DNA of 64,000 nt from Stercorarius parasiticus (taxonomy: Eukaryota > Chordata > Aves > Charadriiformes > Stercorariidae). The stretch is taken from the NCBI GenBank assembly GCA_013396915.1, contig VWZL01002577.1:124001-188000 (forward strand), written 5' to 3'. Under the pieces are notes generated by a model. That model was given only the letters and a program-made list of their open reading frames with translations. It searched no databases and had not been told where the DNA came from. Each line of letters starts with the position of its first letter. Positions within the stretch are counted from its first letter, which is position 1. Both the position numbers and the translations under genes were made by a program. Of the stretch, positions 50,585-64,000 are shown one piece after another.

Positions 50585-53500
50585 GACAAAATATTATGTT
50601 TTGTATCCATTGTATACGTGTTTTTCAAATGTCACTGTTTCTAGTTAAACCTGTGGATTTAACTAGAAGTGGAATCACCTGTACTTCACTTAATATGCTT
50701 CAAAGGGATGTGCTGCTCCCGAAAGCTATGAATCATGTGCTAAGATACCAAAACTGCACAAACCAAAACGTCCCCGATTTGCATTTAAATATCAGTTCTG
50801 TGCTTTACACGATGATTAGTCACCTGAAACTACTACTTTATGGAAGGCAGTGTATTTTTAAAATATGAGAATATTATAGCATTCTGTGTACAGAATATTA
50901 CATTTCAAGCATCAGGATGAATGATTTGACTGTAACCATTTTATCATCTATTTATTATTGGGGCTATGGTATGAAACCCCTCAACAATATGGATTTAAAC
51001 AGCACATTTTAAAAGGTTCTCTGAATTACTTTATATCAATAAACTAGAGAAGATCTCAATTTTAAACAACGGGGAGATTGAAGTCCAGGATGCTTTACTT
51101 CTGTAACTTGCTCAAATTAATAGTCAAAGGAATTGTAAATTTTGGGTACAGAAAAATTCCATTTCTCTTATTCACTAAGTAGGTGACTAAAATCTGCACA
51201 TCTAAGAAAATTACCCTCCTATTTATTGCGACACAAAAAATACTTCTTTATAACAGGCTGCACGTACATCTTACAGTCATCTCTCTGAAAATTACAGAAT
51301 GCTGATAACTCCATTTTTTTTGTGCAGGAGCGCAGCCTGCCCTGTTTCCTTTCCAGCATACTCTTAGGCATCAGATGCCTGGTACCCAAGCAAAATTCTT
51401 TCAATCCTGTGTCACATTATGAAACTGGTGATATGCTAAAAGGGGATATCATGTTTTATTCATCAAAAGCACCTTAAAGAAACACTAAATTAGGAACACT
51501 GGGACTTACTGATATTCAGTAGTAGAAACAGGCAAATTTGTAACAATTTTTAGGATGAAGTATCAGTTATTCTACAGATGTAAAAAACCAATATCTGCTA
51601 TCTAATAAAACACCTGTTGCCTTCCCTTTTTTAGCTGTGCTACTTTCAATTCATCTCAGTTTCCTAGTATAAGTAGTATTTTAGTAGCATATGACCTCAT
51701 TTGTGCTAAAATGGTGTTTCACAGATTGCCAGTCACTATTTAAAAATACACTTTAAATATTCTAGCATATGGAAGATGTTCCAAAAAGAAATTAAAAAAA
51801 AATAAAAATGCTTTGCCTAAAACTGCACACAGAGCAAAATCTTCCTTTTATAGATTCCCTGAGTTCAAACAATCCCATTTTTGTCAATTTCTGATTAACT
51901 TATTTCTGCAGCAAAATTTGTTAAAAATCGCCTACTGGGAGGGATTTGGTACCCTTTACTGACAGTGCGGCTGGTCAGGGTGAAGCTGCTCCATGCTATA
52001 CAGAACTGATTTTGAAAGCATAAACATTGGTGAGTCACATCCTTTAACTCCCCATTACCTGTAGAATTTCTAATACCACTTGGATTGCATGGCTCAGAAT
52101 TTGCCAAATATTAAAAGCTAGGTGGTATATTCCATTTGTCTACCATGGTAATTGAATAAGTGTCCTCACACCAGCCACAAAAATCGGATTTCTTTGTTGA
52201 CCTGATCTCTTCTTGCAGTCCACAAGGATAACCACTTCAAGTCTGCATGGAACTGGGTAGAGAAGTGGTTTTCACTACAGCACAGTTATCCTAGGTGAGA
52301 TCAGAACATCCAATATGAGGCAATCAAATCACAGTTTTCCAAGCCAGAAATACAGAACCAGAGAAGAATACTTCTTTCTTGTCTTTCGGATAATGGAAAG
52401 GTATAGATCAAGTATACATTATTTAGTCTTGTTGCACCTCACTCACAACCTAACATCCCAAGTCCTGATAACTGGAGCAGCCAACAGAGCACTTCCTTAC
52501 TGTTCTTAGATACTACCTCCAGTCTCCTTGCCTATGTAGTATTTTAGCACAGGTAAAATAATGTACTTTGACCCAAGCTCTACACTCATAAATGGATGAA
52601 CCCTATCAGATTAAATGAACTCATTAAAACCAGCATGAAACATACACCGAGCACTGACTTAAAAAATAGAACATAAGAAACTTTATAATTAATGGCAAAT
52701 TGATATGCAATAGCTGAATTCACTTATACAGGATCATACAGATCTAACAAAGAAGATTGTTGCAAATAAATTTAAAAATTGTCTCAGTCAAGGTAATGGG
52801 GATTTTCAGAAGCTGACTTGACAGTTTTTACACCTGCCTTAAGACCATCTAGCAATAACTGCATCTTGAATCATTTGAAAACCTGACTGGTGAAAAACTC
52901 CTTTGCTTCCACAGCAAACTCTAGACAGAAATTGTGGGAAGGTAATTCTGCTGGGACGAAGAAAACTGAAGTCTTTGAGATATGATGCTGCCAAAGATCC
53001 TTCTGTATCTCTTGCATGGGAAATAAGATGAAAGTTGAAGTTAGAAATATTACTGGAAAAGACTCACTATTGTCAGAAATCAACAGGTGCAAACTTGTGC
53101 GCTTTACTCACATCAGCATAGAGATGGAAATAACCTTTAGAAACTAATTATGGGACGTATGATGGTGGGTCATCTCAACAGGGAATGATGAAGGCATATA
53201 TGGATAGACAGTGTGCAGTAATTCACTGGGAGATCAGCAGCCAAATGTTCAAAGCTAGCATTGGCTAGCACAGGCTAACTGGAAACACCAGCACTTTCTC
53301 ACACCCACTTAAACACAAATGCATCAACTTGCTTACCAATTGTGCCACTGAACGACATCCAACTATCCTAGGATAGAAAGATAATTCTCTCATATCCATG
53401 TAAAAGTGGACTAATTGCTCCATTTCAACTGGACTTGCTGTTCCTTAAGGGAATGCTTAGCTTAACTTACTTAAGAATTTACCTGAAAAGGATACTACAA

Positions 53501-56500
53501 GACATTACAGCCTCACTTGTTCACGATGGCTGAGGTCATCGTGCTCTCATGGATATACACATAAGACTTTTAAGTCAACACACTCTTTCATGAAGCTTTG
53601 CTGCTTTAAGGAAGAAATCAGCATCCAAAAGAATGTGGCAAAATCCCCAGCAGCAGCTGGTATTTTGCCCATACTTGAAACTTCACTGCTGATTCAGCAC
53701 TGAAACTGCCTTAGTTAATAATGCCAGATGCAAACATAGAAGTTTAGAAACAGTAAATGATACAATATTTATTAGCAAAAAATTTTCATTAGTAAATGCA
53801 GCTTATAATAGACCAGGAAGTCCTCACACTTCCTCCAGATATTCATCTTTCCTCCCTCCCTGAAGAGAAAACGTATGATAATATAACCACCAAGAGCAGA
53901 ACAGACAGTTAAGCAGTGCAGTAGATGTATTAGGCACATGACTATCACACAATGACAGGATTTTTATCTTGTTCTGTAGAATGAACTACATTAAACAATA
54001 AATCATCACGGTTAAAAAGTCAAAAATTGTCAGGATTATTACCTGCCTCCAGTTGGTTTGGAACCAACCTACAGTTGGTTTGGAACCCTTGTCAATCTCT
54101 GATACGGTCTTCAATGATGGATGCTCACGCCGCTTTCCTCCATGAACCCAAATTCAGCCAAAATTGCTTGTTCCAATGAAAGACATTCTATTTTTATAAA
54201 CCCAAAGATACTATAAAGGCACGCTAGGAAAAAAAAAAAAAAAAGACTTCGCTCTGGCAGATAAATTATACAAGACAATTTCAAAGGCCACCTTACCCAG
54301 GGACAGCTCCTGCTCAGAAAACAAGACTCTACCAACTTTCTATTGGAACACTGACAAGACAAAGTAGGGTAAAGACAGTAAACTGCTGCTTTTTCAGAGC
54401 GGAAAAAGAGCACTTGAACTTTGCTCTTTCTACATGATTACCCATGCCACTGAGGCACTGCAAGTGAAGGACCAAGCGCTACTGTTTTGTCATTATTAAT
54501 GCCACACTCTTATCACAGGACTTTAATAAGGAAGAGGCAGATGTTCTCATGATCTAATGTACAGGACTAAGCAGTGATATTAATACTCCAGAATATTCCC
54601 ATATTAAGTCACCCACACAATACTGTTTAAGTGCAATACTGACAGGAAAGACTTGACATTATCTAATTAGCATTAGTCAAGATGACGTATTGTTTTAGAA
54701 ATTACATAATATTGATATTTCTCACAAGAAAGAAATGCAAATAGGCTCTGCCATCAGTTTCTCACTAAAAAAATATTAATAAAATACCCTACTTTTTTGT
54801 ATGATTTTCAGTACTCCACAGGGGAGAATTCCAATGGTTTTATCACTTAAACGGAAACACGTCTGCTACAGGATTTTTGAGAGATTGGCAGTAATGACTC
54901 CCAAACACACTGGTTGCCTTTGAAAGCCCATAATTCTAGACAACAGAGAATAAGCACTAATTTGTTAGTCACTCACACCTACTCCATATTATGAGTAGAA
55001 GCTGCCGTTTACAGAGAGACGTGCTCTTCAATGCTGCCCCATAGAGGACACATTTGAGAAATTAATCCATCTCATGTCGAAGAGCCTTTGAAGACAAGAG
55101 AAGGAGAACTGGATCAGGACAGTATAATGTGGTACCGTTTGAAACCTATTGACTATTTTGATACTGACTGTTCACTAGTATGGCATGTTAATGTAAAACT
55201 CCTTAATCAATTTAAGAAATTGCCTTTGCTACAGCAATTTTTGTCAGAAAACAACCTTGATTTCCCATACCACGTAAGCCCCTAATGACATCCTGGTTTT
55301 GATTTTATGATTTTATTCATGTGTTCATCCACAATAATCCAAGAGCAAAATGAAATCTCTAAACTAAACCTGTAATGAATCTTTTTTAATATTTTTTTTT
55401 TAAAAAAGCTCTGTTGGCAATACTAGCTAATTTTTTTAACACCATGAACTATATGCAGAATGCTGTAGCTCCTGCTTGAGCTCTCTAAATCCCGATTCTC
55501 ATGGCAGAGTGACAGGAATGCCACCCTCACAGCGAGGCAGCAGGGAATATTGATTTTTAAATTATCTGAATTACAGGCTCCTGATAAAAATGTTTAAGAT
55601 TCTCATATTGCAATATACATCTCTGTCTATGTGAAAGCCTTCACCATACCTTGAATGCCTTTCCTTTAGATGAGCAGTTAGATCTTAATGTCTGGTAACT
55701 GTCCATTTCAGATGAAACGTTATGAAACACAAGATTGCAGTCTGAAGTAGCTGTCAATGGCATCATCAGAAAAGCTGTAAGATACCTGGGGTACACATAC
55801 ATTATTTTGGGGAAAATTGTACGTTCCAGGCTACAGTTTAGATCATCAACTTGTCTGCCACTTGAGCATTACAAGTCTTCAAACACAGTGCAAAATTAGA
55901 AAATTACTATTGAAATACCTAAAATGAAAATTACTCCCATTTCATTCACTTACTTTCTACAATTTTACAGCCATAAATAAAATGACAGTGGTTTAAAATG
56001 AACAAAACTAGCTATTAATAAAGCCCTCAATTCTTGAAATGTTAAATCCAGTAACAGAGTGCTGTTTACTAGAACTGGATAGTTTCTATTACCGCAGCTT
56101 AGCAGGTGATGATATTTCAATTTTAAAGCTTTGCTTTCAAAAAGTTACAAAAACCATGGCATATAGACATGACAGGCTGCCTTTGAATTTTAAAAATGCA
56201 AAAAAGTAAGAAAAAGAAAACTGTTCCAAATATTTTTTTCTCTTAAAGCTTTTTTACAAGCCATAGTTTGCCATGATTACAAAATAGCGAAAATTTAAAA
56301 ACATTGTCCAATTTCACTTGCTGATGAAACCCATTTTTTTAAAGTTCAGAATATCCAAATACTACAAGGTTTTTGCTATTCATCTTCACACTACCACTCA
56401 CAGATTTCACCATAACCTCACTTAAGCCTCCTAAAACCAAGAAACAGACACAAAAAGTTAAAGCAGTAGGCTCCTATGAGACTGTATGATGTTAAGCAGT

Positions 56501-57376
56501 GGATTCATTCTTTTCTCCAAGATTTCAGGGAGAAACATTGAAAGCACATATCTGGAATCCTTTAATGCAGGCAACTAGAGATAAATGCACAACTGAAAAT
56601 AACCTTTTCTTTAGGGCTGCTGAGAAGTCTGCAGGAGGGCTCCTGAGGCATATGGAACTTTTTGGAACCACATCATACAACAGGAAAAAAACTGTAATCA
56701 CACTTGTTCTAAAAGTTCCCTTATTTTCACCCTATTGTTGGTCCTAGGAAAATTTATTATAACTACTAAGTCTGAGCATAGACTAACTGAATAAGCCACA
56801 CCGTTACTAGTAACTTAACCTACATTATCAGTGGGTAAATCATAAGAATTTATTTTTATTTGTTTTTTTTTACAGTAAAAATACTGTACATGTCACCCTT
56901 AAAAGCATAAACTCTGTATTTCACTGTTACAGCTTGGACTGTGATTCTAGTATGTAAAATCAATTATTCGCTCTCAAATTCATAATCCTTTATAAGTTTC
57001 TTCAGAACAGAGCATCTTCTTCTGTAGTTCTCCTGTAAGTCCCAGTGGTAACAGAAATTCAAGGTTAAAGACAAAGTGCTGGTTAGACTGTATTGTAGAG
57101 GATTGGAGGTATGAAGGCACAAAGAAGTACCCCACGAGCTGTGAGAGTTCAAATTTCAGGGACTCTGAAGGCTTGAAAAGCAGGCATCAAACTGCTGAAG
57201 AGAGCAAAGGGAGTTACATTTGTGTTTTCAAAAGCATCGTAAATGGAATCATACACTGCTGAGTGACTGCTTTGGGTTTCCCCATCTTTCCCAAAGATAT
57301 CTTTCTGAATCCTACTCCACTGTATTTTTCTGAATTCACATACAAAGCATTCATGTACAAAGTCTAATTGATCAAT
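50584..57376. other. Upstream non-coding region between two CR1 copies
   Basis: The DNA is AT-rich. It holds a 16-base direct repeat at 54050-54087 and the terminal-exon-like signal at 57032-56964. No other coding exon was recognised. Confidence 0.5.
56964..57032 (-). other. Candidate terminal exon (22 codons plus stop)
   Basis: Seen: a pyrimidine-rich stretch ending GGGACTTACAG, then ENYRRRCSVLKKLIKDYEFE-SE and TAA, with two AATAAA hexamers at 56860-56849 about 105-115 bases past the stop. The peptide is charged and looks plausible, but I do not recognise it, and no partner exon is known. Chance is a real alternative in AT-rich DNA. Confidence 0.2.
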
Positions 57377-57823
57377 TACACAGAATCAGAGAATCACAGA
57401 ATGAAAGGACCTCTGGAGATCACCTAGCCCAACCCCCCTGCTGGAGCAGGGTCACCTAGAGCAGGCTGCACAGGAACATGTCTAGACGGGTTTTGAATGT
57501 CTCCAGAGACGGAGACTCCACCACCTCTCTTGGCAGCCTGTTCCAGTGCTCTGCCACCCTCAAAGTAAAGAAGTTCCTCCTCATGCTTAGATGGAACTTC
57601 CTATGCTCAGGTTTGTGCCCATTACCTCTTGTCCTGTCGCTGGGCACTACTGAAAAGAGCCTGGCCCCATCCTCCTGACACCCACCCTTTAAGTATTTAT
57701 AAGCGTTGATAAGGTCCCCCCTCAGCCGTCTTTTTTCCAGACTGAAAAGACCCAAGTCCCTCAGCCTTTCTTCATAAGAGAGATGTTCTAGTCCCCTAAT
57801 CATCTTCGTAGCCCTTCTTCTTT
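57377..57823 (-). mobile_element. CR1 LINE, 450-base 3' fragment of a second subfamily
   Basis: Seen: the tail at the left (CACAGAATCAGAGAATCACAG) followed by GGACCTCTGGAGATCACCTA and AACCCCCCTGCTGGAGCAGG, which differs from the 48.8 and 14.0 kb copies, so it is another CR1 subfamily. The minus strand from 57803 to 57456 stays open for 115 codons with [40 protein letters not shown] and [20 protein letters not shown], the ORF2 C-terminus. It is 5'-truncated near 57823. Confidence 0.94.
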
Positions 57824-59058
57824 TATTAATAAATCAAACTAAGTTCAAATGAAGCAAAAACATAGGAGCATGGTTTGGAATCCTGTACGCTCTGCCTTCC
57901 ACCGCTCCTTTCTGCGAAGGTGGTGTCCTCTGGGCCAACTTATCCAAAGCCTTTGTAAGTGATCAAACAAGACAATTGCTCTCTCAGAGTTTCTGTAGGT
58001 GTTGGGAACATAGATGACTCCCTCCTAAACAGGCGACTTGCTGATGTTCAAAGTAAGAGCGTGGTGGTATGGCTTTCTGCCACATTGTCCCACTTCAAGC
58101 ACCGGTTTAATGTCTTCTGTTGTCTCTTCGCCAGCTGGCTGACAGCAAGGACATCTGTTAGTAGATCAAAATAACTAGTGCAATGCTGTTGGACCATTTT
58201 CATGCAAGAGAATGATTAGCAGAGAATCTGTCGTGAATCACATACATGGCTGACTGATGCTCATATTTTAGTCAATAGAACTCAGAACCTGGACCATAAA
58301 GATGCATAACAAACATTTAGACATTCACTTCACTGTGCTATGTTAAAAAAATAAAAATAATAAAAATGAGGAAGCTCAAATGCATCACAGATAAAATTTA
58401 TTTTTTGCTAAGCAATGAACACCTAGCCTGCAGAGTTGGAAAGATAAGCAATACTAGCGATGAAAAACAGTTGGAACAAATATCCCTCAAAAGCAAAAAA
58501 AGCAGAGATTTCTCTACTGCTCAATTACTGCTTCAAGAATCTTAACACCAATACAGGGTTCAGAATTAAATCTGTCTGGTAGCCAACAAGGAAAACTACT
58601 GATACTGCTGAGTCAGGGATGTGGTGTTGCCACCTTCACCTTGGAACTTTGATGTCTGGTAACATCCTTTACCCTTTTGCTTCCCTCAGCCTAGTTCTCT
58701 CAGTCTCATTTCACCCATTCATTGTGTAGTATGCAAGGTATCCGGAGATCAAATACTTAGCAAATACACGTAAATCTGAGTGAACAGAGTAATGCAGTAT
58801 TTATGTAGCTTTACATATCGTCATAGCACAGTACAAACATTAGTTCCCACTGATTAGATGTACACTAGGGTGATTGTCTTCTTAAATAAACCTCCAAGAC
58901 ATTAGCTTTTCCTTTGTTGTACATAGTACAACACCAGTACATTCACAATTACCTGTTTTGAAGTTGTTTATTAAAAAATGTTCTCTGATTATTCTTTATA
59001 TGTAAGCTATGTTGCACTGCTTAAATGATACTTTGGTAACTGTCCGTAATAATGTTAT

Positions 59059-59082
59059 TCATATATATATATATATATATAT
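59059..59082. repeat. (AT)n microsatellite
   Basis: Seen: eleven to twelve AT units in a row in the 5' flank or upstream intron region. No other significance is visible. Confidence 0.9.
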
Positions 59083-62000
59083 GATTCTTTACTTTTCTCT
59101 ACTGTGGAACTTAAATAGCAACGGTACAGTCTTCAACTTAACAGGTTTTTTAGGCAGTAGGTGATGTGTCTACTGTTTAAACACGAGATCACCCTTTGAG
59201 GATTTAGCATGCAATACTGGGAACAAGCCCTATGCAACAGTCTGAACTTCTGGCATGACTCCGTTCTATGGCCTTTGGCCCTTGTTACACTGTGACATGA
59301 TTCCCTTATTTGTACCATGTGGTATAGTATCTCCTGCTTTTCAGAAGTGCACAGCATTTATTCATTAACATTTCTTCAAACACTTCAGGAATCATGTAGG
59401 AAAGATGTTGCATTACTGTGAGAGCTATGATTCTTAGTTACAGCTAAGAAGGTTATGCAGTGCAGAAATGAGGACTGCAAAGGTGCCTCTGGAATTCTTT
59501 TGATTCACAACCAAGCACGGATTCAGGCCAATTTCCAAGCTGCTGGCAGATACACAGGACTGACAGCATAGCCAGGAAATAATGGGACACGCAGAATTCC
59601 ACAGGTCATGCTGGTGGGTCACACTCTACGCTGGTAGCAAGGAGAGTGCTCTGCTGCCCTGGGCCCAATTCAGAGACAGGTGGGCTAGGAGACTGACCTG
59701 AGTTCTGGAGAAGTAATGGATTTCTCAACAGGTATATTCAGATGACACGCAATTAAGAACCCTAAAGTTAATCCGCAGATAAGAATGAGGACAATAAGAG
59801 AAACAAAATTTGTAGTTACTTGGACAAGGTCTTCAAAACTATTTGGGTAGAGAAACGAAGTATTAAAAATTGGAAAAACTCCCGTCTTTGTCCTGAAGAT
59901 CTAGTACTGATTTTGGGTATCCTTAGAAAATTACAGATTGGGCATCCAAGTCAAGGCATGACACAGTGAAGAAAGACGACTACAGATCTCAGTTGTGCAG
60001 GTGCCAACCAACATAAATTGTGGTCTTGATCTCAGAATCCTAGCTTTTAGCTACATTTTGTTTCTGCTTAGTGTCTGCAGAGCTGAAAGAAATGCAAATT
60101 GGGTGTGGTAGCAGTTTGTTTCCAAGAGTCTGCAGACAGTTGGTATTTATTTTACTCTTTATGACTTCATTTGGGTGCTATTTCTGCAGAAGTCTTCATC
60201 TATTCAATGCCAAGCCTGCAGCCCTCTTCCACTATTTCCTATCTTTTCTAATTACAGCCTAAAATTCCTATTTCCCTCTCACTCCTCAGTTTGATGATCC
60301 ACATAGGTACTGATAAATTCTTCCCACCCCAACAAAAACAGCTGAACTTTCAATAGCAGTTGGCTTGTATTTCCAGGTATTTTCAGGCTCCTGTGCACTC
60401 CACTGGAAAAAGGTTCCCATATGACCACTTTGAAAACTGAAGAGAGATGTTTCTCTAGTCCTTATCCGATCCTGGATTTGACCTCCTAATACAAAACAGA
60501 ACTCACCATCTAGAAGATGTCATTTTTGCCCAATTATGCTTTCTTTCTTACGGCATCAACACCAGAAAGACCTCAACAATTTTGCTTTCTCTCATGAAAT
60601 AGAGGCTCTTGAATTCTATTTCGGTGTGTACTGTACCAGTGTCACAGCATGATTTTATACCTTGATTGTACCTGCAATACAAAACCAGTACAAACAGCAT
60701 CAATTCCTTTCTGAGACTATCATCCTTTCCAATCTTATTTGTTTAGAGGAACCTCCGAATTCTTGACACTTGTGTAGGTAGAATCAAACATACTGGGTCC
60801 CTAACTCAGATGGCAACTGTCATCATTATTTTAGTATGTCAGCATTTTCAAACAGTTTAATCTACTGATTCCATGCAAAGGCAATACTCCTTTAAAATCC
60901 CCAGAAGTGCTTTCCAGTGACTCAAGCTAACTGGATTAGCTATAGCAGAAAGCATATACACTGAGGTAAGAATACACAAATGGTAAGGAAATCTTGCTTT
61001 CCTGTCTAGCTTGCAATCCTCTGTACCAGCAAGCGAGATAAATCCAGGATGAGGGTAGCATTCAACGCAGGAGCTGTGGACAAAATGACCTAAGAAGTAC
61101 TCAGTTGATTAGAAGTACTCTAGTTGATTAGAGTGCTCCTTCTCATTATGTCACAAGTGTGATAAGCACAATCTGGGAAAAGCTGATGTAACTGCTGCTG
61201 CTATTACTAAGAGAATTATGTTCACCCTGAATGTTCAGCCCTATGTGGTTCACAATTGTCTGTTTCAGTTGTAAGTATGATTCTCTGCAAACCAGGTATG
61301 GTCCTCAGGCTTCCTTCAACGTGCCACTCACATTTTTCATTGGCCAGATGTCAGTGTTGTTGGACACAGTCAGATGTTATACTCACAACTTCAACAGATA
61401 CTTTTCTATCCCTTGTTTTCCAATTGGTCAGGTTTCCACTGCTGATTAAGCAAATAGAAATTAACATTCTGTCCTTTTTATGAACTTCCCAAGATATTGT
61501 TAAGATTTTACCATCCTAGAATTTGAAAAACATGTGCCTACAGATAAGCTGGGGATTTCCACGTGTACAGTAATAGATTTTGACTGGTGAAAGGGCAGCC
61601 AACTGCCAATAGCCAACCCTCTGACCTTTGGATGGTCTTTTAGCATGGCAATGTCTGTGCAGAATATAAATGGTGTAGAAGAGTAGCTAAAAAAAGATCA
61701 AGGCCAAGTCAAAGTCATGATTAGACAGTGAGTCCCAAATAACTCCTGATTATAACAGAAATAGGTGTTTTAGTGATAGTTTAATACAGATGGACAGATA
61801 AGTATATTGTATATATTCATAATCACAAACACACATATATATTTTAGTTTTGGTGGTATTCTGGCTTTAGAAAATGTAGCTAGCATAAGCTTCAATAAAA
61901 GCACTGTACCAACAGGGCGGTTCCCAAAATATTCGAAGATAGCATAAGGCAGCAATGCCAAAGGGAGACTGCAGCTCTGTCTCCCTTCATCTGTCCTTGT

Positions 62001-63214
62001 GCCAGACCAAGGCTTTGCACAGCCATGAAAGCTGAAAGCTGGCCAGTTTTCTTTTTGGTTAGTCTTAATGCAGATCAATTCCCTAATCTGGTTCATCGCA
62101 TGGGTGCAAAAAAGTTTGGCAAGAGAGGATTTGAGAGAAGGGAAAGGAGAATGCAGAGGTGAAACAAGCAGCCAGAGATGGGACTGCCTTTGTGGCAACG
62201 GTCCTGGTTTAAAATACTGGAACTGGAGTTGGGAATTGTTGAGCAACACTGACTTTATGACTCTACAATATTATGAGTAGAAACAAACATGGGTAAATTT
62301 ACTTCTCCAAGCAAAAACAACACTTAGGAAGAAGCCTAAACTGGAGTGAACTGGACAGATGAACTGCTGAACAAGAAAAGCTGAGTCTTTCACCCCCAAG
62401 CTGCTTAACTTACTCAAGTAGAGCTGACTCAACAAGAAGTGCCATGCAATGCCGTGATGGCTACTGTTGGCCTGCGTGAGCTGACTTTGTCTTTTGCTGT
62501 AGTTCCAATATTATGCAAGCTACATTTCCTGTATATGACCACTTGAGAGGCTAATAAAATAACAGCTTTTTAATTATTGAAGACTCAGAAAGGGAATATC
62601 ACCTTCTTAGTAGGATGAATGCTCACAAGGTTAACACGCCACATTGCCAGGCAATAATAACTCCTCATTTAATTTCTGAGCTTACATTTACTAAGGTTCT
62701 AACAAAGTGAGCACTTTGGAGAGGCCACCCCTGAAAAATCAGAGAACAGAGTTCAGAAGTTATGTAAAGATAATTATCCATCCTTTCTTGTTATAAAAAG
62801 GTTATAATGAGTATAAACTTGATAAGTGTTTTTAATAGTAAAATCCTGTTTCTTTAGCATCCTACATACTATTGCCTTGATTCCTCTGTTATTTGTCTTG
62901 ATGAAAATCAAGGAAGGAGAATACCACCAATGTATACCAATGAGTTCATAAACATTTTTTGATACAAATCAATACTGTTTGGGGCATCATAATTTAAGCC
63001 CAGGTTGGCAATCCACCTAGGCAAAGTGATAAAATCCTACAGGAAAAGAGCCATGGACTTCCTAGCTGAAGACTGCAAAATTTCCAGGAAGGCACTTCAT
63101 CATTTAACCATTCTATTTCCTATCTGGAAAAAAATGTACTCACGTTAAGTCCTGCAACACTGAGGTAGCTACATCCAGATGATGCCATTGAGAATGCAAA
63201 ATATATGGTAAAAA

Positions 63215-63352
63215 AATGACAAAGCTTTTAAGTGCTGATAAATCACTAGAGACTTGCCTGAGGTCATGCAGGTTATTAGTCATACACACAAAGCTGAAAC
63301 ACATCCTGCAGTTACTGATCAGCAGTCTAACCACTTGAACTATCTTTCCTCT
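63215..63352 (-). mobile_element. Ancient MIR/L3-like interspersed repeat
   Basis: Seen on the plus strand: GAGACTTGCCTGAGGTCATG, CAGGTTATTAGTCATAC, then CAGTCTAACCACTTGAACTA and TCTTTCCTCT. This is the antisense of the tRNA-headed amniote SINE ('ACTTGCCCAAGGTCAC...AACCACTAGACCATCCT'). The element points left. Confidence 0.65.
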
Positions 63353-64000
63353 CTGACCTAAAATTAATGTCTCTGACTAGAATGCATTCAACTATTGATA
63401 TAATGCCCGTGACTTCATGCTCATGACTATGAAAAGCCTTCTGCATTGACTTAGGAGTAAGAATCCCCTCTGATCTCCATGGCTAACAATAAATCACAGA
63501 AGTTGCTGTGTAAAATACAGTTTCTGGCATCTTGGCTGTAGAACAGGATAGACGTTTCCTTCTTTCCTAGTTGCAGTGTGGTGCAGATACATTGGAAGGG
63601 AGAACAGAGGGATAGAACAGGGTTATGCCCCCTACACCAAACCCCAGTGCTTCCTTTTGGAAGTGCTCACACTCCTTGGTCACAACAGTCAGGCCTGAAT
63701 TGGTAACCTCTTCTGCCTCAAGTGGCATCTGCCTCTAAATACTTCTAGCAAAACTGCGTACAGATTTTTTTGAAGTTTATTCACGGGGTGCTTTATGTAG
63801 TTTTGTTTTCTATCACCACTCTTTTTTACACTGCCATGATGTGTTACAGGTTAAAACTGAATTTTAAGAATTATTGGACAGTAAAACTAAATGTCCCCTT
63901 GAAGTTGCTTAAGCAACACATATCAAGTGATTTAATTAACCTTGCAGCATGTCTGTGCTGCAGAGGTAGAGGAACTTAGTCTCTGCTGGGTTACAGGCTC

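Larger units (their letters stand above)
57824..64000. other. Upstream non-coding region to the window end
   Basis: It holds the (AT)n microsatellite, an 18-base tandem repeat at 61093-61129 and the SINE fossil near 63.3 kb. A 159-codon minus-strand frame at 61770-62249 has no recognisable domain. No CCT8 exon is visible; by human order that gene should lie to the right of this window. Confidence 0.5.

Noticed and set aside
61770..62249. 159-codon minus-strand open frame
   Set aside because: No domain, no splice-like edges, a hydrophobic tail typical of translated AT-rich DNA, and no resemblance to CCT8, USP16 or other expected neighbours.
1..64000. tRNA, rRNA, microRNA precursor, CRISPR array or endogenous retrovirus
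   Set aside because: I looked for cloverleaf boxes, long imperfect hairpins, regular spacers and paired LTRs with gag/pol-type frames and found none that hold up.

Overview
The window looks like ordinary bird nuclear DNA. It is AT-rich and gene-poor, and its only recent repeats are 5'-truncated CR1 LINEs whose 3' ends carry the ATTCTATGATTCTATGATT-type tail typical of birds. Older fossils of amniote SINE/LINE type (MIR/L3-like, and 'GATCCAGCAAAACACTT' sauropsid-type) lie between them. There are no bacterial-type operons, no CRISPR array and no tRNA or rRNA gene that I can see. The species cannot be told from the sequence.

One protein-coding gene is clear: MAP3K7CL (TAK1-like, 'MAP3K7 C-terminal-like'), on the minus strand. 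Four coding exons are found at 43866-43797, 35072-35014, 25694-25579 and 17106-16926. All splice sites are GT/AG, the phases agree, and the chain reads 141 residues from [12 protein letters not shown] to [12 protein letters not shown], close to the 142-residue short human form. The protein is a coiled-coil relative of the C-terminal tail of the kinase TAK1 and has no kinase domain. The introns are about 8.7, 9.3 and 8.5 kb. A polyadenylation signal lies 65-70 bases past the stop.

Layout: 1-16.8 kb is the 3' flank of MAP3K7CL (by human 21q21 gene order, the side facing BACH1; no BACH1 exon is visible). 16.8-43.9 kb is the gene. 43.9-64 kb is upstream sequence, probably 5' introns or promoter of the same gene towards CCT8 (inference); no convincing first exon or CpG island is visible. 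CR1 copies lie at about 10.95, 14.03, 18.64, 48.84-50.58 and 57.38 kb. The 48.8 kb copy keeps much of a decayed reverse transcriptase and holds a probable assembly flaw: two 95-base copies joined by a single N.

The items most worth checking are an unrecognised 156-codon minus-strand frame at 20162-20632 with a splice-acceptor-like edge; a terminal-exon-like signal at 57032-56964; a perfect 13-base-arm hairpin just upstream of the first MAP3K7CL coding exon; the open frame upstream of that exon's ATG; and the CR1 duplication around the N. I found no evidence for a new multi-gene system.
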